Positions 55,515-64,000 of a stretch of DNA of 64,000 nucleotides are shown piece after piece (position 1 is the stretch's first letter; each line of letters begins with the position of its first letter). The translations under genes were made by a program, and so were the position numbers. Below the pieces are notes generated by a model. It searched no databases. It saw only the letters and a program-made list of their open reading frames with translations, and was not told where the DNA came from. Origin of the DNA: Paraburkholderia sediminicola (lineage in GTDB: Bacteria; Pseudomonadota; Gammaproteobacteria; Burkholderiales; Burkholderiaceae); the NCBI RefSeq assembly GCF_902859805.1, contig NZ_CADIKC010000003.1, forward strand, positions 682,001 through 746,000, read 5' to 3'.

Positions 55515-56378
55515 TTACGCCGCCGGTTCCTGCTCGCGATGCCGCCAGCCGAGACGCGCTTCGATACGGGCGGCCACCGCCTGCACAGCTTGTGCGAACC
55601 GTTCGGTGCCAAGCTCGGCTTTCGCCTCGGGCATCACGATCGAAATCGTGAAGACGCACGCACCGGTGTTGTCGAGCACGGGCGCTGCGAGGCACGCCAC
55701 GGACGCATCCGATTCGCCGATCTGAATCGACAGCCGCGCCTCCAGCGCCTCGCGGGCAATCTGCGCGAGCACTTGCGGCCGGGTTTCCGCACGACCGGTA
55801 GGCGAGCTTTGCGCGTGCTGCGCAAAAAACGCAATCCGTTCGGCATCCGGCAGGTGCCCAACGAGCAAGCGTCCTGACGCGGTCCAATTGAGTGGCACGC
55901 GGCTGCCCACTCGCGAGGTCACACGGAAATGCCCCGGCCCTTCGGCCATTTGCTGGACGACCATCATGCCGTCTTCGAGTCCGCAAACCTGGACGGTTTC
56001 TTCGACTTCGGCGGAGAGCCGCTGCATTTCTTCATGAGCGACCGCGAGGTAGTCGAGCGAGCTGGCGTACGTCAAACCGTAGCCATACAGACGCGAGCCG
56101 AGCCAGATCGTGCCGTCCATGCGCCGCGCCAACAGGTTCTTCTCGACCAGATCGTTAATGATCGAATACACGGTGGAGAGCGGCGCGCCGACCATGCGTG
56201 CAACTTCATACGCAGTGGCGGGACGGTTTGCCTGCTGGAGCGCGTCGAGAATCTGCACGGCGCGCTCGATCGCGCTGGTGCGCGTGCGCGGCGCGGCAGC
56301 TTCAGCCTGTGCTTCGGCGGCGGTTGAAGGCGCTGCGGGTACTGCTTCGGACGCGGAAGGTCGGGACGTGCGAGCCAT
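55515..56378 (-). CDS. IclR family transcriptional regulator
   Basis: This 287-residue regulator has an Ala-rich N-terminal arm (1-35), winged helix (about 38-95: AIERAVQILDALQQANRPAT, VGAPLSTVYSIINDL) and IclR effector domain (about 110-275). It is divergent from the PLP enzyme gene across 118 bases containing a promoter and an AT-rich dyad. It likely controls the PLP enzyme-porin-GntP genes and the RidA gene. The effector may be the sugar acid or amino sugar acid imported by GntP. Confidence 0.88.
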   Translation of the reverse strand: MARTSRPSASEAVPAAPSTAAEAQAEAAAPRTRTSAIERAVQILDALQQANRPATAYEVARMVGAPLSTVYSIINDLVEKNLLARRMDGTIWLGSRLYGYGLTYASSLDYLAVAHEEMQRLSAEVEETVQVCGLEDGMMVVQQMAEGPGHFRVTSRVGSRVPLNWTASGRLLVGHLPDAERIAFFAQHAQSSPTGRAETRPQVLAQIAREALEARLSIQIGESDASVACLAAPVLDNTGACVFTISIVMPEAKAELGTERFAQAVQAVAARIEARLGWRHREQEPAA

Positions 56379-56411
56379 CGTGCTCCTCTGACGCGAGATG
56401 TTTTTGTCCAG

Positions 56412-56470
56412 TTGACGCAGGGTGATTGTATGCTAGACTGATCCGCAATTACAACATATATTCCATAATT
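56412..56470 (+). promoter_or_regulatory. Promoter and AT-rich dyad between iclR-type and PLP-enzyme genes
   Basis: A -35 TTGACG (56412-56417), 16 bases, and -10 TAGACT (56434-56439) face the PLP enzyme gene. An AT-rich imperfect dyad bounded by AATTA and TAATT (56447-56470) lies in the leader and is a candidate IclR operator. Confidence 0.45.
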
Positions 56471-56496
56471 AAGAAATACCCGGTCGGAGGCGCTTC

Positions 56497-57699
56497 ATGG
56501 ACATTCGCTCTCGCTTTGGCTTACGCCCTGTCATCAATGCATCAGGCACGATGACGAGTCTGGGCGCGTCCATTGTCAGCGCGCCGGTAATCGACGCGGT
56601 GGCGCAGGTGTTGCCGCAATTCGTCGAGATCGACGATCTGCAACGCAGAGCCTCGGCGGCGATTGCCGAGGCATGCGGCAGCGAAGCCGGGTATATCACC
56701 GCGTCCTGCTCAGCGGCCATTACGCTCTGCATCGCCGCCACCATGACGGGCGACGACCACGGCCTGATCGAGCGGCTGCCCGACACGAGTGCGCTGCAAC
56801 GCAACGAAGTCGTGATTCAAACCGGCCACCTCGTCAATTATGGCGCACCGGTGGACCAGGCGATCCGTCTGTCCGGCGCACGCGTCGTGCCGGTGGGCGC
56901 GGCAACTGAAGCGCACGGCTACCAGTTGAATACCGCCATCACCGAACGCACGGCTGCGGCACTTTACGTGGTTTCGCATCATACGGTGCAGTTCGGCATG
57001 ATCCCGCTCGAAGAATTTATTGCGCTCGCTCATGCGAAGGGCGTGCCCGTAATTGTCGATGCGGCTTCCGAATACGACCTCAAACGCTTTATCGAAGCCG
57101 GCGCCGATTTCGCGCTCTACTCAGCGCACAAATTTCTCGGCGGGCTGACGGCCGGCATCGTCGCGGGTAAGAAAACGCTGGTACGTGCCGCATATTTCCA
57201 GAACGGCGGTATTGGCCGCGGCATGAAAGTCGGCAAGGAAGGCATTGTGGGCGCGATTGCCGCACTCGAACAATGGCAGCAGCGCGACCATGTCGCCGTT
57301 CGCGCCCGCGAACGCGGCTACCTCACGCTGTGGCGCGAGACCTTGAATCGTTGCGACGGCGTCTGGGCTGAGATCGACGCCGACCCGACCGGCAATCCGC
57401 TTGATCGTCTGAAACTGCATATCGATCCGAGACAGGCCCGTATCACTGCGTGGGATCTCGCCGATGCGCTCGCGCGGCCGCCCGAAGGCGAGGCGCCGGT
57501 GATCGTGCGCGATCATGAAGCAGAACTGCATTTCTTTTTCATCGACCCCTGCAATCTGCACCCGGGCGAAGAACAGATCGTACTGGCGCGGCTGACTGCC
57601 GAGCTCGAGCGCGCAAGACAGTCGCCCGAACCCGTGGTTACGCCGTTTTACCAGCGCGACGCGCGCCGCGTTGCCGCGCGCCGCAATTGGCCGGATTGA
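56497..57699 (+). CDS. SelA/DgaE-like PLP enzyme (amino-sugar-acid ammonia-lyase type)
   Basis: This 400-residue fold-type I PLP enzyme of the L-seryl-tRNA(Sec) selenium transferase-like group has FGLRPVINASGTMTSLGASI at the start. The PLP lysine is Lys212 (SAHKFLGGLTAG), preceded by IVDAASEYDLK. Lacking selenium-pathway neighbours, it is more likely a catabolic ammonia-lyase or aldolase like DgaE (D-glucosaminate-6-P lyase). The RidA, porin and GntP neighbours support breakdown of an amino- or hydroxy-sugar acid. Exact substrate unproven. Confidence 0.8.
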   Translation: MDIRSRFGLRPVINASGTMTSLGASIVSAPVIDAVAQVLPQFVEIDDLQRRASAAIAEACGSEAGYITASCSAAITLCIAATMTGDDHGLIERLPDTSALQRNEVVIQTGHLVNYGAPVDQAIRLSGARVVPVGAATEAHGYQLNTAITERTAAALYVVSHHTVQFGMIPLEEFIALAHAKGVPVIVDAASEYDLKRFIEAGADFALYSAHKFLGGLTAGIVAGKKTLVRAAYFQNGGIGRGMKVGKEGIVGAIAALEQWQQRDHVAVRARERGYLTLWRETLNRCDGVWAEIDADPTGNPLDRLKLHIDPRQARITAWDLADALARPPEGEAPVIVRDHEAELHFFFIDPCNLHPGEEQIVLARLTAELERARQSPEPVVTPFYQRDARRVAARRNWPD

Positions 57700-57857
57700 T
57701 TCTCTCCCGGTTCATATCGTTTGATCGATGACCGTTGTTTGACCGTAGCGCCGGATTCCCTTCCGGCGCCGCTTTGACTTGACCGCTTAGTACTACTCAT
57801 ATCGCCGGAACACCATCGTGTGACCGGCGTTCGCTTTTCTTTCGACTTGAGGAAACC

Positions 57858-58976
57858 ATGATGCACAAGCAGATTCTTCGTACGGCCATCGCGTTCGCTG
57901 CCGCCGGACTCGCCGCGCAGGCCGCCCACGCGCAAAGCAGCGTGACGTTGTACGGCATTGTCGATGCCGGCTTTACTTTCACCAATAATCAGAAGGGTGA
58001 GAAGGCTTATCAGGCGACGCAGGGCAACGTGCAGGGCTCGCGTTGGGGCCTGCTCGGCAGCGAAGATCTGGGCGGCGGCAACAAGGTCCTGTTCAAGCTC
58101 GAAAACGGCTTCAGCCTGGAAAGTGGCGCAGCCGGTCAGGGCGGCCGCATGTTTGGCCGTAGCGCATGGGTCGCGCTTTCGAACAGCACGGCAGGTACGA
58201 TTACGCTCGGCCGTCAGTACAACAGCGTGCAGGACTATCTGTCGAACATGCAGATCAATGGCGTCGGTGCGATGAGCCAGTATGGCAACGCGATCTACGA
58301 CAACGACGATATCAACAACACGTACCGTACCGACAACGCCGTCAAATACACCACGCCGACGTATGCAGGGTTCACCGCGAACGCGATGTACGCGTTCTCG
58401 AACACGGCGGGCCAGTTCGCCAACAACCGCGCGTGGAGCGTCGGTGCCGACTATGTGAACGGTCCGTTGCACCTTGACGCGGCCTACTCGCTGGTCAATC
58501 AGCCGGCTACGAACACCACGGGCGCGGCGCCGTCTGACAACTACTACAGCACCAGCTCGTCGATCATCAGCGGCGTGAAGCGCAACCAGGTGTGGGGCGC
58601 GGGCGGTTCGTACGTGTTCGGCCCGGCAACCGTCGCGCTGCTGTACACGAACTCGCAATTCCAGTTGATCAGCGGCGGCAGCCTGCGTTTCGCCAACTAT
58701 GAAGCCAGCGTGAAGTATCAGTTCACGCCGGCTACGTTGCTCGCGCTCGGCTACATCTACACGACGCAGAACACCAGCGGCACCACGGCGACCAACGCTC
58801 ACTACAACCAGCTGAGCGTGGGCGGCGAGTACTTCCTGTCGAAGACCACCGACCTTTACCTGAACGGCATCTACCAACGCGCATCCGGATCGCACGCGTG
58901 GGTCGAGGGCATTTCGAATCCGTCGAGCAACAACGGCCAGTTGGTGACCGTCGCCGGCATCCGCCACAAGTTCTAA
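57858..58976 (+). CDS. Gram-negative porin (OmpC/Omp32-like)
   Basis: This 372-residue outer-membrane trimeric porin has a signal peptide (MMHKQILRTAIAFAAAGLAA...AHA, cleavage before QSSVTLYG). The first strand is SSVTLYGIVDAGFTF and the mature C-terminus ends in GIRHKF, the aromatic end needed for BAM insertion. Ribosome site GAGGAAACC. It lies 158 bases after the PLP gene and 80 before the GntP gene, so it probably serves uptake of the same substrate. Confidence 0.93.
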   Translation: MMHKQILRTAIAFAAAGLAAQAAHAQSSVTLYGIVDAGFTFTNNQKGEKAYQATQGNVQGSRWGLLGSEDLGGGNKVLFKLENGFSLESGAAGQGGRMFGRSAWVALSNSTAGTITLGRQYNSVQDYLSNMQINGVGAMSQYGNAIYDNDDINNTYRTDNAVKYTTPTYAGFTANAMYAFSNTAGQFANNRAWSVGADYVNGPLHLDAAYSLVNQPATNTTGAAPSDNYYSTSSSIISGVKRNQVWGAGGSYVFGPATVALLYTNSQFQLISGGSLRFANYEASVKYQFTPATLLALGYIYTTQNTSGTTATNAHYNQLSVGGEYFLSKTTDLYLNGIYQRASGSHAWVEGISNPSSNNGQLVTVAGIRHKF

Positions 58977-59056
58977 GTCTGCCGCCCGCGCCGCTGCGCA
59001 TACAACATTCCGCTTAACGGAAGCTGCGGCGCGGTTCTTTCTCTTCAGGAGCACCT

Positions 59057-60427
59057 ATGGCGACCGTTCAAGGAAGTCTGTTACTCGTCTATGCATTGAT
59101 TGCCATCATCGCGCTGGTCGTGCTGATCGCGCGCTTCAAGATGAATCCGTTCATCACGTTGATGATGGTGTCGGTGGCGTTGGCGCTCGCCGTCGGTATG
59201 CCCGCGACGTCGATTCTCAAGTCGTTCGAAACCGGTGTGGGCGGCACGCTCGGCCACATTGCCATCGTGGTCGGGCTCGGTACGATGCTCGGCAAGATGA
59301 TGGCCGAATCGGGCGGCGCCGAACGTATCGCGCGTACGCTGATCGACCTGTTCGGGCCGAAGAACGTGCATTGGGCGATGATGTGCATCGCGTTCCTAGT
59401 CGGCTTGCCGGTGTTCTTTGAAGTCGGTTTCGTGCTGCTGATCCCGATCGCATTCAACGTCGCCCAGCGGACCGGCACGTCGATGATTCGTGTCGGCATT
59501 CCGATGGTGGCGGGATTGTCCGTCGTACACGGCCTGATTCCGCCGCACCCGGCTGCGTTGCTCGCGGTCACTGCGTACAACGCGGATATCGGTCACACGA
59601 TTTTCTACGCGCTGATTGTCGGCATTCCGACCGCGGCGGTGGCTGGTCCGCTGTTCTCGAAGCTGATCGCGCGCTTTGTCGTGCTCGACGGCTTTAACCC
59701 GATGGCGCAGCAGTTCATCGAACAGGACGCGAAGCGCTCGCATCAGGAACTGCCGGGCTTCGGCATCACGTTGTTGACGGTGCTGTTGCCGGTGTTGTTG
59801 ATGCTGGTGGGCAGTTGGGCCGATGTGATCGTGCCGGCCAAATCGTCGATGAACAACGCGCTGCGCCTGATCGGCCATCCGGACATGGCTTTGTTGCTGG
59901 CCGTGCTGTTGAGCTTCTACACGTTCGGCAAGTCGCGTGGCTTTAATCGCGAGCAGATCCTCAAGTTCACCAACGAGTGTCTTGCGCCGACTGCAAGTAT
60001 CACGCTGGTGGTGGGGGCGGGCGCGGGCTTCGGGCGCATCCTGATCGATAGCGGCGCGTCGAAGGCGATCGTCGATGTCGCGACGGGCGCGCATGTGCCG
60101 CTGCTGATTCTTGCCTGGCTGGTGGCGGCGTTGATTCGTGTGGCGACCGGTTCGGCGACTGTAGCAATGGCAACGGCTGCCGGCATCATTGCACCGATCG
60201 CGGCAGCGGCGGTCGGTACGGCGGGCGGTGTGCGGCCCGAGTTGCTGGTGCTGGCCACCGGTGCGGGTTCACTGATTCTGTCGCACGTGAACGACGGCGG
60301 ATTCTGGCTGGTGAAGGAGTACTTCGGTATGACTGTGCCCCAAACCTTCAAGACGTGGACCGTTTGCGAAACGATCATTTCAGTGACGGCACTGGTATTG
60401 ACGTTGGGACTCTCGACCGTGATTTAA
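59057..60427 (+). CDS. GntP family gluconate:H+ symporter
   Basis: This 456-residue inner-membrane permease has about 12-14 helices. The VGLPVFFEVGFVLLIPIAFN and VHGLIPPHPAALLAVTAYNA segments are diagnostic of the gluconate transporter family. It would import a sugar acid such as gluconate, a 2-keto- or an amino-sugar acid. It closes the PLP-enzyme/porin module, and a hairpin CCGCTGCCCA/TGGGCAGCGG lies 20 bases after the stop. Confidence 0.93.
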   Translation: MATVQGSLLLVYALIAIIALVVLIARFKMNPFITLMMVSVALALAVGMPATSILKSFETGVGGTLGHIAIVVGLGTMLGKMMAESGGAERIARTLIDLFGPKNVHWAMMCIAFLVGLPVFFEVGFVLLIPIAFNVAQRTGTSMIRVGIPMVAGLSVVHGLIPPHPAALLAVTAYNADIGHTIFYALIVGIPTAAVAGPLFSKLIARFVVLDGFNPMAQQFIEQDAKRSHQELPGFGITLLTVLLPVLLMLVGSWADVIVPAKSSMNNALRLIGHPDMALLLAVLLSFYTFGKSRGFNREQILKFTNECLAPTASITLVVGAGAGFGRILIDSGASKAIVDVATGAHVPLLILAWLVAALIRVATGSATVAMATAAGIIAPIAAAAVGTAGGVRPELLVLATGAGSLILSHVNDGGFWLVKEYFGMTVPQTFKTWTVCETIISVTALVLTLGLSTVI

Positions 60428-60446
60428 GCGGGGAGAGGTAGGAACG

Positions 60447-60471
60447 CCGCTGCCCACCCGTTGGGCAGCGG
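60447..60471. terminator. Hairpin between gntP-type and SPFH genes
   Basis: CCGCTGCCCA (60447-60456) pairs with TGGGCAGCGG (60462-60471) around five bases. No U-run follows on the plus strand, so termination strength is uncertain. It lies between convergent genes. Confidence 0.5.
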
Positions 60472-60481
60472 CCGTTGCACC

Positions 60482-61360
60482 TTACTTCTCGATGTTCAGA
60501 AACGGCAGCGGTGCGCCAGCGCCCATATAGGTCGGCAACTTGCCGTCCCAGCGATTGATCGCCTGCAACTGCAGATACTCCTGTCCGCCGTTGGTCTTGA
60601 CGGCCTGCGCCTGAATCGCGATCGATTCGGCCTCGCCGCGTGCCTTGGCAATCTGTTGATCCGCTTCGAACTTCACGCGCGCGAGTTCGCGTTCGGCCTG
60701 TTCGGCGCGCTGGCTGGCGGTCACCTTCGCCTCGATCGCCTGATCGAATGCGGCGCTGAACTTGAAGTTGGTGATGTTGATATCCTGAATCAGAAAGCCG
60801 TAGCCTTTGAGCTTGGTAATCAGGCCGCTCATGATATCGGTCGACACCTGCTGGCGCTTTGTGACGAGTTCTTCCGCGGTGTAGCGCGCGGCGACCGCCT
60901 TGAACACTTCGAACATCGCAGGTTGCACATACGACGCCTCATACTCGAGCGACGGCGCCATCGCAAACAGTGCGCGAACCTTGTTGGGATCGACGCGATA
61001 GTTCATCGTCAGGTCGGTATGCACCGACTGCAGGTCCTTCGATGCAGCTTGCGCGCCTTCCACTTTGGCGACGTCGAGTCCGATGAATACTTCATGCACA
61101 CGCGATACCGGGCTGACCAGGTGAGGGCCCTCGGACAGCGTGTCCGATTCGATATGCCCGAAAGTCGTTACTACGCCGATGCGCGATTGCGAAACCTGCG
61201 TAAAGCACGAAAACAGCATGCCGACAGCCACAACCAGGACAAATGTGACGACCCCGTAGCGCATTTGCGGCTCATGGTCTTTGCGAAGTGATTTAGAAGC
61301 GAATACGGCTGCTGCGCCGATAATGGCGGCGAAGAAAAGAACAACAATAATCTGGCCCAT
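60482..61360 (-). CDS. Prohibitin-like SPFH domain membrane protein
   Basis: This 292-residue protein has two N-terminal hydrophobic segments (about 3-21 and 34-54). A prohibitin/SPFH domain follows (about 55-225; SRIGVVTTFGHIESDTLSEG, NITNFKFSAAFDQAIEAKVT). A coiled-coil spans about 215-265 (QRAEQAERELARVKFEADQQ). Prohibitin-type proteins form membrane rings that control proteases or protein quality. It stands alone on the minus strand. Confidence 0.88.
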   Translation of the reverse strand: MGQIIVVLFFAAIIGAAAVFASKSLRKDHEPQMRYGVVTFVLVVAVGMLFSCFTQVSQSRIGVVTTFGHIESDTLSEGPHLVSPVSRVHEVFIGLDVAKVEGAQAASKDLQSVHTDLTMNYRVDPNKVRALFAMAPSLEYEASYVQPAMFEVFKAVAARYTAEELVTKRQQVSTDIMSGLITKLKGYGFLIQDINITNFKFSAAFDQAIEAKVTASQRAEQAERELARVKFEADQQIAKARGEAESIAIQAQAVKTNGGQEYLQLQAINRWDGKLPTYMGAGAPLPFLNIEK

Positions 61361-61835
61361 GTCGATGATCTATCAGGTGAGAGAACACAAAAGAAGAAAA
61401 AAGACCGGTTGGTTACGCACGTTGTTCGACCGGCCCCATGCGGAGGTGTGGCGGAAAGCTGAAAGAGTGTTTGGCAAATCTGGAATGGGAACGAACTGGC
61501 TGGGCCGTCGGGCACAGCGCGATGAGCGCACACAATAGACCGTATGGCCGAGTGTTATCAAAGAACGCCAGTTTGTTCGTTTGCATTGAAGCGGTGCTAA
61601 ATCATTAAGCGAATTTGTTGTTGTTTATGCTTCTGGCGATTAAAGAAATCAGCGAAGGTGTGGCGAAGTCTACAAGCATATTGAATGCTTGCGCAACGGT
61701 ATCTTTTAGAGACGGGGATTAAAGCGCTTGATCGTGGGGGTGCTTTTCGAACAGCACACTTTTCTATTTATGCGGCATAAAAAACTGCGCCGGAGGCGGC
61801 GCAGTTGTACAGCGTTTCGGTGCGCTCGTTTCCGG
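61361..61835. other. 475-base gap upstream of the SPFH gene
   Basis: There is no convincing gene. The stretch from 61550 to 61760 is clearly more AT-rich and holds the SPFH upstream region. The terminator of the next minus-strand gene occupies 61779-61806. Short open frames here lack ribosome sites and family likeness. Confidence 0.6.
61779..61806 (-). terminator. Rho-independent terminator after the hydrolase gene
   Basis: On the minus strand AACTGCGCC pairs with GGCGCAGTT around a six-base loop, followed by TTTTTT. It lies 30 bases past the hydrolase stop. Confidence 0.85.
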
Positions 61836-62666
61836 TTAGCGCTGTTTTGCAATGAACGCCGCGATCGCGTCATTCAACGCGTCCGGTGCATCGCGATGTG
61901 GCGAGTGTCCACACGCGTCGAGCTTGACCAATTGCGCATGCGGCACGCGCTCGGCAATCGCATCGATCTGGGCCATCGTGCCGTAGTTGTCGTCGTGGCC
62001 CTGCACCGCGAGCAAAGGTTGCCTGATTGCAACCAGTTCATCGACGATGCGCCACGCCCTGAACGCCGGATTCAACCAGATATCGTTCCAGCCATAGAAC
62101 GCGGAATCGACGTCGGCGTGATAGCGGCCTAGCTTACTGCGCAGATCGGTGGTTTCGTAGAGTTGCCTGGTCTGCGCGATGCTTTGCACAGAGATGTCTT
62201 CGACGAACACATGTGGTGCGATTGCTACCGCGCCGGCCAATTCATCCGGATGCTGCGCCGCGTAGAGCAGCGCGATCGACCCGCCGTCGCTATGGCCGAT
62301 CACCCACATGCGCTTGCGTTCCTGCGTGTTGATATCGAGCGCATCGAGCAATGCGGGCAGGATATCGCGCGCTTGTGCGGTCATGAAGTCGACCGGCCAT
62401 TTGACGTCGTGCGCACGCGGCGTGGATAGTCCATAGCCGGGGCGCGAGTAAACGAGACCACGCATGCCGAGCCGCTCGCACAAAGCTTGCGGCCAGTCGC
62501 GCCACATCGCAATCGAGCCGAGTCCTTCGTGCAGGAAGACGGCGATCGGTGCATTGGCCGCCGCTTCATTCATCCAACGATATTCGATGCGCAACGGCCC
62601 GTGCGATGCCGTGGCGGGCAGTTCTGCGAATTCGCTAGCAAGGGTTGCGGTTGCCGGCTTCTGCAT
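61836..62666 (-). CDS. Alpha/beta hydrolase beside benzoate-CoA ligase
   Basis: This 276-residue alpha/beta hydrolase has oxyanion segment FLHEGLGSIAMWRDW, nucleophile elbow GHSDGGSIALL and a late DACGHSPHRDAP giving the catalytic His. It overlaps no neighbour but lies 8 bases after the CoA-ligase stop, so the two are co-transcribed and ended by a strong terminator. In box-type aerobic benzoate clusters such a hydrolase may act as a thioesterase or ring-cleavage-product hydrolase. The exact step is unknown. Confidence 0.85.
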   Translation of the reverse strand: MQKPATATLASEFAELPATASHGPLRIEYRWMNEAAANAPIAVFLHEGLGSIAMWRDWPQALCERLGMRGLVYSRPGYGLSTPRAHDVKWPVDFMTAQARDILPALLDALDINTQERKRMWVIGHSDGGSIALLYAAQHPDELAGAVAIAPHVFVEDISVQSIAQTRQLYETTDLRSKLGRYHADVDSAFYGWNDIWLNPAFRAWRIVDELVAIRQPLLAVQGHDDNYGTMAQIDAIAERVPHAQLVKLDACGHSPHRDAPDALNDAIAAFIAKQR

Positions 62667-62674
62667 GGATCACC

Positions 62675-64000
62675 TTATGACAGTTCGCGCAGTTTGAAGC
62701 GTTGAATCTTGCCGGTAGCGGTTTTCGGCAAATCGTCGACGAACAGGATATCGCGCGGGTACTTGTGCGGCGCGAGCCGTCCCTTGACGAAATTCTTCAA
62801 CTCATCCGCGAGTATCTCAGACGGTTTGAATTCACGCTTTAACACCACGAACGCGCGGGTCTTCACGAGGCCGCCGTGATCCACGCCGACCACGGCGGCT
62901 TCCAGTACCGCGTCGTGCTGCACCAGAACCATCTCCACTTCAACGGGCGATACGTACTGACCGCTCACTTTCAGCATATCGTCGCTGCGGCCCGCGTACA
63001 CGTAGCAGCCGTTCGCGAGACGACGGTATTTATCGCCGCTGCGGATCCATTCGCCGAGGAACGTCGCGCGCGATTTCTCGCGATTGCACCAGTACATGAG
63101 TGCCGCGCTTGGTCCTTTGATGAACAGATCACCGACTTCGTCATCGGGCACCGGATGACCGGCTTCGTCGCGCAGTTCGACCTCATAGCCGGGCACGGGG
63201 CGGCCCGTGGTGCCGTATTCGACTTCGCCCGCGCGATTCGACAGGAAGATATGCAGCATCTCGGTCGAGCCGATGCCGTCGAGAATTTCGCAACCGAAGT
63301 GCGCAGTGAAGCGCTCGCCGATTTCGCGCGGCAGCGCTTCGCCCGCTGACGTGCACACGCGCATCGCGACATCGGCGCGCGCGGGCAGGTTGGGCGAGAC
63401 GAGCATGCTCGCGTAGAGCGTCGGCACGCCGTAGAAAATGGTCGGGCGATATCGCACGAGGCGCGTGAAAATCGCGTCGGCGGTGGGCCGCTCGGCCATC
63501 AATACGGCTGTAGCACCAACCGAAAGCGGGAACGTCAACCCATTACCCAGACCGTATGCAAAGAACAGCTTGGCCGCCGAGAAAACCACATCGCTTTCGA
63601 CGATCCCAAGAATCGGCTTCGCATACAACTCGGCAGTCCAGTACAGATTCGCGTGCGTATGGACGGTGCCTTTCGGTTTGCCGGTCGAACCGGACGAATA
63701 CAGCCAGAACGCGATATCGTCGCAGCCGGTCGTGGGCGCCTTGACGGCCGGTGTGGCTGCATCGATCAGATCTTTAAGCAACGGCGCCGTCAAAGGTTCG
63801 CCTTCAGGCGGTTGCGAGACGATCAACTGGCAACCGTCGTGTTCGGTGGTATCCATCGCCTGCGTGACATTCGGCAGCAAGGCGCCGGATGCGATCACGG
63901 CGCGCGCATGGCTGTGCGTCAGCATGTACACATAGTCGGCGGTGGTGAGCAGCGTATTCGCGACGACCGGCACGACGCCAGCATAGAGCGCACCGAGAAA
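62675..64000 (-). CDS. Benzoate-CoA ligase family protein, 5' end outside the window
   Basis: This acyl-AMP-forming enzyme is open to the right edge, so about 80-100 N-terminal residues are missing. Visible are the AMP-binding loop YSSGSTGKPKGTVHTH, LFFAYGLGNGLTFPLSVGAT, YGVPTLYASM, GSTEMLHIFLSNR and the C-terminal LPKTATGKIQRFKLREL with the adenylation lysine. The sequence type is that of bacterial benzoate-CoA ligase, first step of box-type benzoate degradation. 4-Hydroxybenzoate or other aryl acids cannot be excluded. Confidence 0.88.
   Translation of the reverse strand, partial: FLGALYAGVVPVVANTLLTTADYVYMLTHSHARAVIASGALLPNVTQAMDTTEHDGCQLIVSQPPEGEPLTAPLLKDLIDAATPAVKAPTTGCDDIAFWLYSSGSTGKPKGTVHTHANLYWTAELYAKPILGIVESDVVFSAAKLFFAYGLGNGLTFPLSVGATAVLMAERPTADAIFTRLVRYRPTIFYGVPTLYASMLVSPNLPARADVAMRVCTSAGEALPREIGERFTAHFGCEILDGIGSTEMLHIFLSNRAGEVEYGTTGRPVPGYEVELRDEAGHPVPDDEVGDLFIKGPSAALMYWCNREKSRATFLGEWIRSGDKYRRLANGCYVYAGRSDDMLKVSGQYVSPVEVEMVLVQHDAVLEAAVVGVDHGGLVKTRAFVVLKREFKPSEILADELKNFVKGRLAPHKYPRDILFVDDLPKTATGKIQRFKLRELS

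Noticed and set aside
56497..57699. SelA, selenocysteine synthase
   Set aside because: The fold fits, but there are no selB, selC or selD genes nearby and the neighbours are catabolic (porin, GntP, Rid). A DgaE-like lyase is more likely.

Overview
The window looks like chromosomal DNA of a high-GC Burkholderiaceae beta-proteobacterium, most likely Paraburkholderia. The evidence is the codon use, the order thrS-infC-rpmI-rplT-pheS-pheT-ihfA-merR, an EXDD-type RelA, a Gram-negative trimeric porin, a Tat-exported phospholipase C and a benzoate-CoA ligase. I see no insertion sequence, prophage, rRNA or CRISPR array. Both window edges cut a gene: a TPR/GT9 protein on the left and the benzoate-CoA ligase on the right. 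This attribution rests on sequence reading only.

Region 1 (1-10.9 kb) is housekeeping and acyl/CoA metabolism: ETF-ubiquinone oxidoreductase, an SDR, a hotdog thioesterase, a PAS-LuxR regulator divergent from scoAB, an alpha/beta hydrolase, RidA and relA. Region 2 (11.0-19.5 kb) is the translation block: tRNA-Val(GAC), thrS, infC with an AUC start codon, rpmI, rplT, pheS, pheT, ihfA, a MerR-type gene and tRNA-Pro(GGG). Region 3 (19.7-21.9 kb), just behind tRNA-Pro, holds an acyltransferase-3 protein and a methyltransferase and looks accessory.

Region 4 (22-27.6 kb) is a fatty-acid or acyl-CoA degradation operon (FadB-like fusion and two acyl-CoA dehydrogenases) facing a LysR regulator across a cluster of TTGACA/TGTCAA half-sites. 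Region 5 (27.7-33.9 kb) is a polar amino-acid ABC importer operon. Two BacA/prephenate-dehydratase-like paralogues are built into it around the ATPase gene, followed by an XRE-cupin regulator and a GNAT. Region 6 (34-39.8 kb) holds a LysR gene, a dehalogenase with a complete fluoroacetate-dehalogenase active site, a diverged LeuC/LeuD pair, a DctA-type transporter and a small conserved protein. Region 7 (39.8-43.3 kb) holds two chemoreceptors; the promoter-proximal one carries the full amino-acid-binding dCache signature and has a sigma-28-like promoter.

Region 8 (43.5-52.2 kb) is the most striking. A MocR-type regulator is divergent from a complete eight-gene Nit1C (MSMEG_0572/Sll0783 to MSMEG_0569) cluster. 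The intergenic DNA has a 34-bp perfect palindrome, a second related inverted repeat, a consensus NtrC site and a consensus sigma-54 promoter. This points to nitrogen-limitation control plus an effector-sensing MocR switch on a nitrilase/radical-SAM pathway of incompletely known chemistry.

Region 9 (52.3-64 kb) holds a phosphocholine-type phospholipase C with an upstream lipoprotein. Next comes a small catabolic module (RidA, IclR, SelA/DgaE-like PLP enzyme, porin, GntP permease), then a prohibitin-like SPFH protein, and finally an alpha/beta hydrolase beside a benzoate-CoA ligase.
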